Positions 1-6,323 of a DNA stretch of 10,615 nt are shown piece after piece. Positions within the stretch are counted from its first letter, which is position 1. Every line of letters starts with the position of its first letter. The notes under the pieces are model-generated. The model was not told the DNA's origin. It saw only the letters and a program-made list of their open reading frames with translations, and did no database searches. The position numbers and the translations under genes are program-made. Source of the DNA: Paludibacteraceae bacterium (GTDB lineage Bacteria; Bacteroidota; Bacteroidia; Bacteroidales; Paludibacteraceae); contig JAGCIZ010000278.1 of assembly GCA_017648235.1 (NCBI GenBank), forward strand, positions 1 through 10,615. The letters are read 5' to 3'.

Positions 1-1
1 G

Positions 2-136
2 CAAAATCATTTCCTCAATAGTTCGATGAAAGTGGTGCGTGGTAGGGTAGAAGAAGCCTACAAAGCAAACATTGAGTTTGCTTACACGCCTGATGGCAAA
101 AACATCGTGAACGAAATGAATTTAGCGTCGCTGTAA
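2..136 (+). CDS. C-terminal fragment of an unidentified protein (5' end outside window)
   Basis: An open frame runs from the left edge to a TAA at 134-136, giving 44 residues that end in NIVNEMNLASL. The fragment is charged and hydrophilic (for example RGRVEEAYKANIEF) with no membrane segment. I do not recognise the family. It stops 14 bases before the sulfatase start, so the two genes are probably cotranscribed. That this is a real coding end rather than chance rests on the open frame reaching the edge, the protein-like composition and the tight spacing to the next gene. Confidence 0.55.
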   Translation, partial: QNHFLNSSMKVVRGRVEEAYKANIEFAYTPDGKNIVNEMNLASL

Positions 137-150
137 AGGTAAGGTTTCTT

Positions 151-1665
151 ATGCGACGTGTACTTCCAACCATAGCTGGATGTTTGCTGGGTGTTGGAGC
201 AGTAGCTCAACAACGACCAAACATCATCGTGTTTCTGGTTGATGACATGGGGGTGATGGATACTTCTGTGCCGTTTCTTACTGATAGTGTTGGTAATCCT
301 TGCAGGCATAAGTTGAATGATTGGTATCGCACGCCAAATATGGAACTATTGGCGCAGCAAGGTACTCGTTTCTCTACATTTTATGCGCAAAGTGTAAGTT
401 CACCGTCGAGAACGTCTCTCCTTACTGGGCAAAATGCAACACGTCATCACACTACCAATTGGATTCATCCGGAGAGTAATAATCGAACAGAGTATGGTCC
501 TCACGATTGGAATTGGATGGGGCTTAACGCTTGTAGCGTTACTTATCCACGCTTGTTGAAGCAAGTGGGTTATCGTACTATTTATGTTGGAAAGGCGCAT
601 TTTGGCTGTGTTAGTAGTGAGGGAGAAAATCCTTTAAATGTAGGATTTGATGTAAATATTGGAGGATCGGCAATTGGTGAGCCTGGAAGTTATTTTGGTG
701 AAGATGGTTACGGAGAAATCCGCGGCGAGGAAAGTCGGGTAGTTCCTCATCTTGATGATTATCGTGGTACGCCTACATTTCTTACAGAAGCTCTGACTCA
801 GTGTGCACTTGAGGAAATAAGCAAGTCGGTGAGAGAGGGAAAAACTTTTTATTTGAATATGGCGCATTATGCTGTGCATAATCCTTTTCAGTCTGACCCA
901 CGTTTTTTCTCCAATTATTTAGGAAAGGGAATGTCGGAGCAAACTCAAGCTTATGCAACTCTTGTTGAAGGTGTTGATTATTCACTTGGGGTTTTGTTGC
1001 AACATCTAAAGAAACTGGGAATTGCAGAAAATACACTGATATTCTTTCTTGGAGATAATGGCGGAGATGCTCCTTTGGGAGGTGCGGAGGAGTGTGCTTC
1101 TTCTGCTCCCTTGAGGGGAAAAAAAGGTTCTGAGTATGAGGGAGGAACTAGAGTGCCTTTTATTGTGTCTTGGGCTCAGTTGGATGCGGAAAACTATTTG
1201 CAACAACAGTTTCCAATAGCTTCGGGTTATGCTTGTAGTGATTTTGGTACGGTTATGGATATTTTCCCTACCATATTGGATGTTGTACGAGTGGATAAGC
1301 CCGAACATCACGTTGTTGATGGAAATTCTCTGCTTCGTTTGTGTTCGAAGAAAAAAGATTCTAAACACAGAAATGAGTTTTTGCTACATTTTCCTCATGA
1401 GCATCGTGGAAGTTATTTTACTGCTTATCGTCGAGGAGATTGGAAATTGATTTATTATTACAATCCAGAAAATCCAGAAGAACCGCACTGTAAACTTTTC
1501 AATCTTTTAGAAGATCCTTACGAAGAAAATAATTGTGTTAAAGGGAACGTGCGAATACGAAAAAAAATGTTCAACAAAATGTGCCAACTCCTTAAAAAAC
1601 AGAATGCTCAGTATCCTGTAGATAAAGAAGGTAATACGCTTTTGCCAAAGTGGCGAAAGGATTAA
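151..1665 (+). CDS. Secreted Ser-type sulfatase (family S1, arylsulfatase-like)
   Basis: Predicted to hydrolyse sulfate esters, probably on a sulfated glycan, in the periplasm or at the surface. Residues 1-20 form a signal peptide (MRR, hydrophobic core, AVAQ cleavage region). The alkaline-phosphatase/sulfatase fold starts at PNIIVFLVDDMG, with metal ligands D31-D32. The activation motif S-x-P-x-R is S83-S-P-S-R87, so S83 would be the residue turned into formylglycine. This Ser type is matured by an anaerobic radical-SAM enzyme (anSME), which is not in the window. Further expected active-site segments are VGKAHFG (K148, H150), the 'AHYAVHNPF' region (H243), GDNGG (D302-N303 metal site) and RGKKGSEYEGG (322-332). 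The C-terminal part has the usual GDWKLIYY and LFNLLEDPYEENN subdomain. At 504 residues it has normal length. The ATG lies after a purine-rich AAGGTAAGG stretch, and a signal peptide follows at once. The substrate cannot be read from the sequence. Confidence 0.93.
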   Translation: MRRVLPTIAGCLLGVGAVAQQRPNIIVFLVDDMGVMDTSVPFLTDSVGNPCRHKLNDWYRTPNMELLAQQGTRFSTFYAQSVSSPSRTSLLTGQNATRHHTTNWIHPESNNRTEYGPHDWNWMGLNACSVTYPRLLKQVGYRTIYVGKAHFGCVSSEGENPLNVGFDVNIGGSAIGEPGSYFGEDGYGEIRGEESRVVPHLDDYRGTPTFLTEALTQCALEEISKSVREGKTFYLNMAHYAVHNPFQSDPRFFSNYLGKGMSEQTQAYATLVEGVDYSLGVLLQHLKKLGIAENTLIFFLGDNGGDAPLGGAEECASSAPLRGKKGSEYEGGTRVPFIVSWAQLDAENYLQQQFPIASGYACSDFGTVMDIFPTILDVVRVDKPEHHVVDGNSLLRLCSKKKDSKHRNEFLLHFPHEHRGSYFTAYRRGDWKLIYYYNPENPEEPHCKLFNLLEDPYEENNCVKGNVRIRKKMFNKMCQLLKKQNAQYPVDKEGNTLLPKWRKD

Positions 1666-1678
1666 TGTTCTTTTTTCT

Positions 1679-2041
1679 CTATTTGAGGAATTTATTGCCG
1701 CAATATAATCCTGCCCAAACGGCCATCACAGATAACGTTAACGAAGCCAATATGTAAAAAATGGCCAAAATTCGTTGTTCGGATTGAAGTAATTGTAATG
1801 TTTGTGCAGAAAAGGTAGAAAATGTTGTGAAACCTCCACAAAAAACAACTGCTGCAAATAGATAAACTCCGTTGCCAGACATAGTCATTAGCATTCCTAT
1901 TAAGAATGATCCAAGAACATTAACGAGTAATGTTGCCCATTCGCTGCTTATTGCTAGTAAAGTTGATGCGTATGTTATCAAATATCGAAAAATACTGCCC
2001 AATGCGCCTCCTGCTCCAATAAGTAAAATGTTTTTAAGCAT
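1679..2041 (-). CDS. crcB: Fluoride-specific ion channel CrcB/FluC
   Basis: A small four-helix inner-membrane channel that exports fluoride as a dual-topology dimer. Family signatures are GGALGSIFRYL near the N-terminus, NVLGSFLIGML in the second helix, and GGFTTFSTFSAQ, the conserved Gly/Phe/Thr/Ser stretch that forms the fluoride path and central sodium site. Four hydrophobic segments are visible. I chose the ATG at 2041 (120 residues, starting MLKNILLIGAGGALGS). An in-frame GTG at 2062 would add seven residues and give 127, also within the family range, but GTG starts are less usual here. The gene converges on the sulfatase with a 13-base gap and has no clear terminator hairpin there. I find no convincing promoter and no fluoride riboswitch upstream. 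Two palindromes lie in its leader (2060-2069 and 2105-2118). Confidence 0.93.
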   Translation of the reverse strand: MLKNILLIGAGGALGSIFRYLITYASTLLAISSEWATLLVNVLGSFLIGMLMTMSGNGVYLFAAVVFCGGFTTFSTFSAQTLQLLQSEQRILAIFYILASLTLSVMAVWAGLYCGNKFLK

Positions 2042-2059
2042 TTGATGTAAATTTTTAAT

Positions 2060-2069
2060 CACTTAAGTG
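2060..2069. repeat. Perfect 10-bp palindrome in the crcB leader
   Basis: CACTTAAGTG reads the same on both strands. Two more base pairs match after one mismatch on each side (AATCACTTAAGTGGTT, 2057-2072). It lies 18 bases before the chosen crcB ATG and includes the alternative GTG start. It could be an operator for a dimeric regulator or occur by chance. No function can be assigned from the sequence alone. Confidence 0.35.
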
Positions 2070-2104
2070 GTTTTATGCCAGTTTGGAAGGATTTTTTTTT
2101 ATAC

Positions 2105-2118
2105 GTTTCTGGCGAAAC
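2105..2118. other. parS-like palindrome (GTTTC-4 nt-GAAAC)
   Basis: GTTTCTGGCGAAAC has both arms of the widespread ParB site (TGTTTCACGTGAAACA) at the correct 4-base spacing. The centre is TGGC instead of ACGT, and the flanking bases are C and T instead of T and A. Ten of ten arm bases match but the centre fits poorly, so this is a degenerate parS at best. It lies about 4.2 kb before parA, between crcB and tRNA-Ser, outside any gene. Alternatives are a crcB operator or a small RNA hairpin. I saw no other GTTTC-4 nt-GAAAC arrangement in the window by eye. Confidence 0.3.
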
Positions 2119-2152
2119 TCCTATAATTATTTTGAAAAAATGCAAGACTAAT

Positions 2153-2182
2153 AAAAAAAGTCCTAACTGATGTGTTAGAACC
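2153..2182 (-). terminator. Intrinsic terminator after tRNA-Ser
   Basis: On the minus strand GTTCTAAC pairs with GTTAGGAC (eight pairs, one of them G-U) around a six-base loop, and seven T residues follow at once. It begins 12 bases after the tRNA discriminator base, as expected for a single-gene tRNA unit. On the plus strand the same stem has one mismatch and is also followed by seven T residues, so it may work in both directions and block antisense reading from crcB toward the tRNA. Confidence 0.85.
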
Positions 2183-2192
2183 TTTTTTTGTA

Positions 2193-2278
<86 letters not shown>

Positions 2279-2291
2279 AGAAATGGAGTTG

Positions 2292-2322
2292 CAAAATTAC
2301 AACTTTTATTTGTAAAAACAAT
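2292..2322 (-). promoter_or_regulatory. Bacteroidetes-type promoter for tRNA-Ser
   Basis: On the minus strand TAATTTTG (2299-2292) is a perfect match to the Bacteroidetes -7 box TAnnTTTG. ATTG (2322-2319) sits 19 bases upstream as a -33 box, one mismatch from TTTG. Transcription would start about 7 bases below the -7 box, just before the mature tRNA 5' end at 2278. It diverges from the tsaB promoter. Confidence 0.6.
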
Positions 2323-2354
2323 AGTTATTAAACTTTTTTTTCTGAATTGGAATA

Positions 2355-2386
2355 GTTGCTCCTCATTTGACTTTTTTTTATTTTTG
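2355..2386 (+). promoter_or_regulatory. Candidate promoter for the tsaB cluster
   Basis: TATTTTTG at 2379-2386 matches the -7 consensus TAnnTTTG exactly. GTTG at 2355-2358 stands 20 bases upstream as a -33 box with one mismatch. The inferred start near 2393 would leave a leader of about 10 bases before the tsaB ATG at 2403. AT-rich sequence makes chance matches likely, so this is a moderate call supported by position. Confidence 0.5.
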
Positions 2387-2402
2387 CAAAACATTTTTAG
2401 TT

Positions 2403-3095
2403 ATGGCAGTAATTTTACAGATTGAAACCTCTACTACGGTTTGTTCTGCAGCACTTTCTAGTAATTCATCTTGCATTATAGAACGCATTGAGTTGGGTGG
2501 ACTTTCTCATGCAACCATGTTGCCTCGTTTTTTGCAAGAAATGGTGGATTTTGTTAGAAAAGAACAATTGAAAGTTGATGCTGTAGCGGTAAGTTGCGGA
2601 CCAGGTTCTTATACAGGTTTGCGAATTGGAGTTTCATCGGCAAAAGGATTGTGTTATGGTTGGGACTTGCCTTTGATTGCTGTTGACACGTTGGCGGTGT
2701 TGTGCCAAGGTTTGCTTGAATGTGGAGTAGAACTTGGAGAGAACGATTTGCTTTGTCCAATGATTGATGCGCGCAGAATGGAAGTTTATACAGCACTTTA
2801 CAATAAAGATTTAGGGCAAGTGCGCCCTGTTTCTGCAGAAATTATTGATGAGGAGAGTTTTTCTGCTCTTTTGGCAGAGCATCGAGTTTATTTTTTTGGA
2901 GATGGAGCAGAAAAATGTAGCAAGGTCCTAACTCATCCAAACGCCATATTTGTGCCAAATATTATGCCTATTGCAAAGAACATGACTAAATTGTCTGTTG
3001 ATTGTTTTGTGAAAGAAGAGTTTCAAAATGTAGCATATTTTGAACCATTTTATTTGAAGGATTTTATTGCTACGCTTCCTAAAAAAATGATTTAG
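2403..3095 (+). CDS. tsaB: tRNA t6A biosynthesis protein TsaB
   Basis: TsaB (YeaZ) is the inactive partner of TsaD in the complex that makes N6-threonylcarbamoyladenosine at position 37 of ANN-reading tRNAs, in the cytoplasm. It has the ASKHA fold. Visible marks are the N-terminal ILQIETSTTVCSAAL strand (4-18), the SHATMLP segment (35-41), the family hallmark GPGSYTGLRIG (66-76) followed by a helix with KGLCYG, and DARRMEVYTALY. The length of 230 residues is typical. I chose the ATG at 2403. The frame is open to an ATG at 2367, but those extra residues (MTFFYFCKTFLV) do not belong to the family and overlap the inferred promoter. It is the first gene of a five-gene cluster, with an 11-base gap to the next. 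TsaD, TsaE and TsaC are not in the window. Confidence 0.95.
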   Translation: MAVILQIETSTTVCSAALSSNSSCIIERIELGGLSHATMLPRFLQEMVDFVRKEQLKVDAVAVSCGPGSYTGLRIGVSSAKGLCYGWDLPLIAVDTLAVLCQGLLECGVELGENDLLCPMIDARRMEVYTALYNKDLGQVRPVSAEIIDEESFSALLAEHRVYFFGDGAEKCSKVLTHPNAIFVPNIMPIAKNMTKLSVDCFVKEEFQNVAYFEPFYLKDFIATLPKKMI

Positions 3096-3106
3096 AAAAA
3101 ATAAGA

Positions 3107-3694
3107 ATGGAATATCAGAAGAGAATAGAATTGATTTTGCCTGAATATGGAAGACATATTCAGCAGATGGTCAATTATGCACTCACAATAGAAAATAAAG
3201 AAGAAAGAATGCTCGCTGCTCAGACTATTATTAATGTGATGGGCAATATGTTTCCTTATTTGCGAGATATAAATGATTTTAAGCATAAACTTTGGGATCA
3301 CTTGGCTATAATGTCTGATTATAAGTTGGATATTGATTATCCTTACGATATAGTTGAAGCAAAAAGAAATGAAACTCGTCCGGAAAAAATAGCTTATCCA
3401 CAAAAGAAGATTAGGTATAAGCACTATGGGTATTTTTTGCAAACTTTGGTAAGGACAATTCAAGAAATGGAACCTGGTGAGGAACGAGATCAAATGACCT
3501 TGCAACTTGCAAATCAGATGAAGAGACTTTTTATTCTATGGAATAAGGATAATGTGGATGATGCAAAAATTCAAGAAGATTTGCGAGAACTCTCTCAAGG
3601 TGTTCTTTCTTTTGAAAATTCTACTCCTTTGATTTCATCAAAAGATTTGGTATCAAGAAAAAAGAATAATAAAAACGGAAAAAAACGTAGATAG
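3107..3694 (+). CDS. DUF4290 family protein, function unknown
   Basis: A 195-residue, mostly helical soluble protein with no signal peptide or membrane segment. It resembles the Bacteroidetes-specific DUF4290 family, recognised by the start (MEYQKRIELILPEYGRHIQQMV), the central LRDINDFKHKLWDHLAIMSDY segment (residues about 52-72) and the YKHYGYFLQTLVRTIQEME segment. The last residues form a strongly basic tail (SRKKNNKNGKKRR), which could bind nucleic acid or simply be disordered. It lies between tsaB (11-base gap) and the thioesterase gene (4-base gap), so it is almost surely cotranscribed with them. I cannot assign a function. The family name is from memory of its motifs. Confidence 0.85.
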   Translation: MEYQKRIELILPEYGRHIQQMVNYALTIENKEERMLAAQTIINVMGNMFPYLRDINDFKHKLWDHLAIMSDYKLDIDYPYDIVEAKRNETRPEKIAYPQKKIRYKHYGYFLQTLVRTIQEMEPGEERDQMTLQLANQMKRLFILWNKDNVDDAKIQEDLRELSQGVLSFENSTPLISSKDLVSRKKNNKNGKKRR

Positions 3695-3698
3695 AAAA

Positions 3699-4421
3699 AT
3701 GTCTCAATCAAAGTTTCAATATAAAATATCAATCCTAGATGTTGATTTCTCAAAACATCTTTATTTGCCAAAATTGTTCAGTCTTTTGCTCGATGCTTCT
3801 GAGAAAAATGCGACTTCAAATGGTTTCGGAATGGAGTATTTGCAACAAAACAATAGAAGTTGGGTTTTGAGCCGTTTTTCAATAGAGGTCTACTCGTTGC
3901 CGAGATTGGGAGAAGATATATTTATAGAAACTTGGATCGAGGATGCAAACAGAATGATTACTACCCGAAACTATGCCATTACGTCGGCTACTGGCGATGT
4001 GATAGGTGCTGCTTCTTCAGTTTGGGCAATGATTGATTTGCAGTCAAGAAAAGCGGTGAATATTGATGAATATTACATGAAGTTTGCAACCAAGCGACCT
4101 CCACTTTGTCAGAAGCCGCGTCGTATTGGAGATTTGAGATCGGCGGAGATAAGAAAATATTCTCCACTTTATAGCGATATTGACACAAATGTTCATGTTT
4201 ACAGCGGAAAATATATTGAGTGGTTTATGAATCTTATTCCTAATCCACAAAAGTTTTTCTTGCAGAAGAAAATAAAATTTGTAGAATTGAATTTTGTTAG
4301 TGAGTCACTTTTTGGAGATGATTTGGATTTGGCAGTAGAAAAAGTAACAGACGATGAATTTCTTTTTGAAGCGAAACGTTTGGAAACACTTATTTGTAGA
4401 ATGAAAGCAGTTTTTGCTTAA
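3699..4421 (+). CDS. Acyl-ACP thioesterase (FatA/FatB-like, double hotdog fold)
   Basis: Predicted to hydrolyse acyl-ACP and release free fatty acids in the cytoplasm. At 240 residues it has the typical bacterial length. The first hotdog domain (about 1-135) carries the long-helix region with WVLSRFSIEVYSLPRLGEDIFIETWIED split across residues 55-82. The second domain contains SDIDTNVHVYSGKYIEW (159-175), which aligns with the active-site block of plant enzymes: D162, N164 and H166 fit the catalytic Asp/Asn/His. KFVELNF (193-199) offers the acidic residue E196 seen in the family. Chain-length preference cannot be read. It starts 4 bases after the DUF4290 stop and ends 14 bases before purU. Confidence 0.9.
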   Translation: MSQSKFQYKISILDVDFSKHLYLPKLFSLLLDASEKNATSNGFGMEYLQQNNRSWVLSRFSIEVYSLPRLGEDIFIETWIEDANRMITTRNYAITSATGDVIGAASSVWAMIDLQSRKAVNIDEYYMKFATKRPPLCQKPRRIGDLRSAEIRKYSPLYSDIDTNVHVYSGKYIEWFMNLIPNPQKFFLQKKIKFVELNFVSESLFGDDLDLAVEKVTDDEFLFEAKRLETLICRMKAVFA

Positions 4422-4435
4422 AAAAATATATAAAA

Positions 4436-5311
4436 ATGGAACAGAATAAAAATATGTCGGAAACAGCAATTTTGCTTATGTATTGCCCTGACAAACAAGG
4501 TCTTTTAGCAACAGTTACTGATTTTATAAATATCAATGGAGGTAACATTCTTTATCTCGATCAATATGTTGATCGTCAGGAGCGTATGTTTTTTATGCGC
4601 GTGGAGTGGGATTTGAAGAATTTTATCATTCCGCAAGAAAAGATAGAGGAATATTTCTCTACACTTTATGCTAAAAAATACGACATGGTTTTCCGTCTTT
4701 ATTTTAGCTCGAAGGCTCCTCGTATGGCAATTTTTGTATCAAAAATGTCTCATTGTTTGTATGATATGTTGGCACGCTATACGTCTGTAGAATGGAATGT
4801 TGAGATTCCTCTTATTATCAGTAATCATCCAGATATGAAGGAAGCTGCAGACCGTTTTGGAATACCATTTCATTGTTTGCCAATCACAAAAGAAAATAAG
4901 TTGCAACAAGAAGCACTTGAACTTGAGTTACTGCAGAAATATGGCATCGATTTTATTGTACTAGCGCGTTATATGCAGGTACTAACTGGAGATTTTATTG
5001 ACCATTTCAAAGAAAGAATAATTAATATTCATCATTCGTTTCTTCCCGCATTTATGGGGGCAAAGCCATATCATGCGGCTTTTGAGCGAGGAGTAAAACT
5101 TATTGGAGCTACAAGTCATTATGTAACAAGTGATTTGGATGCAGGTCCTATCATTGAGCAAGATATTGTGCGAATTTCTCATAAAGATACTGTGGATACG
5201 TTAGTGAAAAAAGGTAGGGATTTGGAGAAAATTGTGCTTTCGAGAGCTGTTGGTAAACATATCGAACGAAAAATCTTGACTTATAAAAATAAGACCATTG
5301 TATTTAATTAA
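4436..5311 (+). CDS. purU: Formyltetrahydrofolate deformylase PurU
   Basis: PurU hydrolyses 10-formyl-THF to formate and THF, balancing one-carbon pools and feeding formate to purine synthesis. Residues about 10-85 form an ACT domain (ILLMYCPDKQGLLATVTDFI), which senses methionine and glycine in E. coli PurU. Residues about 96-290 form the formyl-transferase-like domain: AIFVSKMSHCLYDML, LARYMQVL and INIHHSFLPAFMGAKPYH. N197, H199 and D235 (SDLDAGPII) match the catalytic Asn-His-Asp set. HHSFLPAF with the following GAKPYHAAFERGVKLIGATSHYV (split at 209-230) distinguishes PurU from GART and from methionyl-tRNA formyltransferase. Length is 291 residues. A second in-frame ATG at 4454 would remove six poorly conserved residues, and either start is possible in this A-rich leader. 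Confidence 0.95.
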   Translation: MEQNKNMSETAILLMYCPDKQGLLATVTDFININGGNILYLDQYVDRQERMFFMRVEWDLKNFIIPQEKIEEYFSTLYAKKYDMVFRLYFSSKAPRMAIFVSKMSHCLYDMLARYTSVEWNVEIPLIISNHPDMKEAADRFGIPFHCLPITKENKLQQEALELELLQKYGIDFIVLARYMQVLTGDFIDHFKERIINIHHSFLPAFMGAKPYHAAFERGVKLIGATSHYVTSDLDAGPIIEQDIVRISHKDTVDTLVKKGRDLEKIVLSRAVGKHIERKILTYKNKTIVFN

Positions 5312-5338
5312 TTTGTAGAGAGAAAGAAGTTCGCTATT

Positions 5339-6217
5339 ATGCAATCGCAACTTATTCATCTTTTTGATTCTCAATTAGAAAAATGGGAATTGGCTCGGCG
5401 TAATTTTTCTGAACTTGCTTCTGTTCGGGTGCGTGAACTCAATGTGAGAGGCGTAGATCTTCAAGTACATTTTAACCCTGCTCGCATAAAATCTTCGTCG
5501 GCAAAAATTGATGCTAAAAGTTTGGCTGAGCGACCTTGTTTTTTGTGCAAAAAGAATCGTCCAGAGGTGCAGGAGGAAATTTTATGGCGAGATTATGCGC
5601 TTTTGATAAATCCTTATCCTATTCTTCCTCAGCATTTTACTGTTCCTCATCAAACTCATAAGCTTCAGGAGATTTTGCCACATTTTTCCGATATGCTCGA
5701 TTTGGCAACTCTTTTGCCGGATTTTTTGGTTTTTTATAATGGTCCTGAGAGTGGAGCTTCTGCGCCAGATCATTTTCATTTTCAGGCAGGAACAAAAAAT
5801 TTTCTTCCTCTTGTAAAACAACGGAATGTTGTTGAAAAACAAAAGATTTGCTCGTCTGTTTTTCTTTGGAAAAATTATCTTAGAACTGTGTTGGAGATTG
5901 TTGGTAATCAAAAAAACGATGTGATAAGTGCTTTCTTGGATATTTATGCAAAATTGCCAATTGTTGGTTCGGAACCAATGATGAATGTTCTTTCTTTTTA
6001 CGAGAATTCGTCATGGCATGTATTAATTTTGCCCCGCAAGGCATTTCGCCCTTGGCAATATAATGCAGAAAAGGAATCGGAAAGGCTTATGGTGAGTCCT
6101 GGAACGGCAGAGATGTGCGGAATAATTATTACTCCTATTGAAGAACATTTTGAGCGAATAACTTCGGAGGATATAGAAGATATTTTTTCTCAAGTTTCGT
6201 TAGAAATTAACTGGTAA
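5339..6217 (+). CDS. DUF4922 protein, GalT/Ap4A-phosphorylase-like nucleotidyltransferase or phosphorylase
   Basis: A 292-residue cytoplasmic protein without a signal peptide. The segment FYNGPESGASAPDHFHFQAG (132-151) has the layout of the branched HIT superfamily: a Gly/Ser-rich turn, then H145-x-H147-x-Q149, where the second His would carry the nucleotidyl intermediate. C67-F-L-C70 in RPCFLCKKNRP resembles the Cys pair that can bind zinc in GalT. The NPYPILPQHFTVPHQTH stretch (91-107) corresponds to the first-half phosphate-binding region, and WHVLILPRKAFRPWQ (226-240) to a second HIT-like half. This points to GalT, Ap4A phosphorylase or GDP-hexose phosphorylase relatives; the substrate is unknown. 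The DUF4922 assignment is from memory. The start follows a purine-rich stretch (5317-5329) suited to ribosome binding. It is the last gene of its cluster, with a 27-base gap from purU and 106 bases before parA. Confidence 0.82.
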   Translation: MQSQLIHLFDSQLEKWELARRNFSELASVRVRELNVRGVDLQVHFNPARIKSSSAKIDAKSLAERPCFLCKKNRPEVQEEILWRDYALLINPYPILPQHFTVPHQTHKLQEILPHFSDMLDLATLLPDFLVFYNGPESGASAPDHFHFQAGTKNFLPLVKQRNVVEKQKICSSVFLWKNYLRTVLEIVGNQKNDVISAFLDIYAKLPIVGSEPMMNVLSFYENSSWHVLILPRKAFRPWQYNAEKESERLMVSPGTAEMCGIIITPIEEHFERITSEDIEDIFSQVSLEINW

Positions 6218-6266
6218 ACAGTGTTTTTGTTTTCTCTTTTGAGATATTTCCTTTCTCTTGTTTTTA

Positions 6267-6298
6267 TTTGCTTTTTCGTTAAAAAATTAGTTATTTTG
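6267..6298 (+). promoter_or_regulatory. Candidate promoter for parAB cluster
   Basis: TTTG at 6267-6270 matches the -33 box. TATTTTG at 6292-6298, 21 bases downstream, is close to TAnnTTTG but one base short. The start would fall near 6305, leaving a leader of about 20 bases before the parA ATG at 6324. It sits in the only gap over 100 bases in the rightward gene series, which supports a fresh transcription start. The extreme T content makes the exact boxes uncertain. Confidence 0.4.
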
Positions 6299-6304
6299 CT
6301 AATT
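6285..6304. repeat. Inverted repeat AATTAG-8 nt-CTAATT before parA
   Basis: Six-base arms AATTAG (6285-6290) and CTAATT (6299-6304) flank TTATTTTG, the inferred -7 region. AATTTTT follows. It could be an operator covering the parA promoter, or a weak A/T-only hairpin ending the upstream cluster. The low GC content of the stem argues against an efficient terminator. Confidence 0.3.
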
Positions 6305-6323
6305 AATTTTTAGTAAAATTGGT

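Noticed and set aside
171..186. Lipobox-like IAGC in the sulfatase leader (Cys11)
   Set aside because: It would give a signal peptide of only ten residues, too short, while a normal signal-peptidase I site follows near residue 20.
1006..1368. A 120-codon open frame on the minus strand
   Set aside because: It is antisense to the sulfatase, where conserved sulfatase motifs cover the same DNA; its product has no family features.
2062..2160. Possible fluoride riboswitch (crcB motif) upstream of the fluoride channel gene
   Set aside because: The conserved GAUG/GCC pseudoknot elements of the motif are not present in the minus-strand leader; only unrelated palindromes were found.
2367..2402. Longer TsaB start at 2367
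   Set aside because: The extra 12 residues are not part of the family's N-terminus and would overlap the inferred promoter; the ATG at 2403 begins the first conserved strand.
3092..3505. A 137-codon open frame on the minus strand
   Set aside because: It lies wholly antisense to the well-supported DUF4290 gene, has a composition typical of a reversed AT-rich gene and shows no recognisable domain.
6218..6323. Rho-independent terminator after the DUF4922 gene
   Set aside because: T-rich runs occur but the only stem is six A/T-rich base pairs with an eight-base loop, too weak to call.
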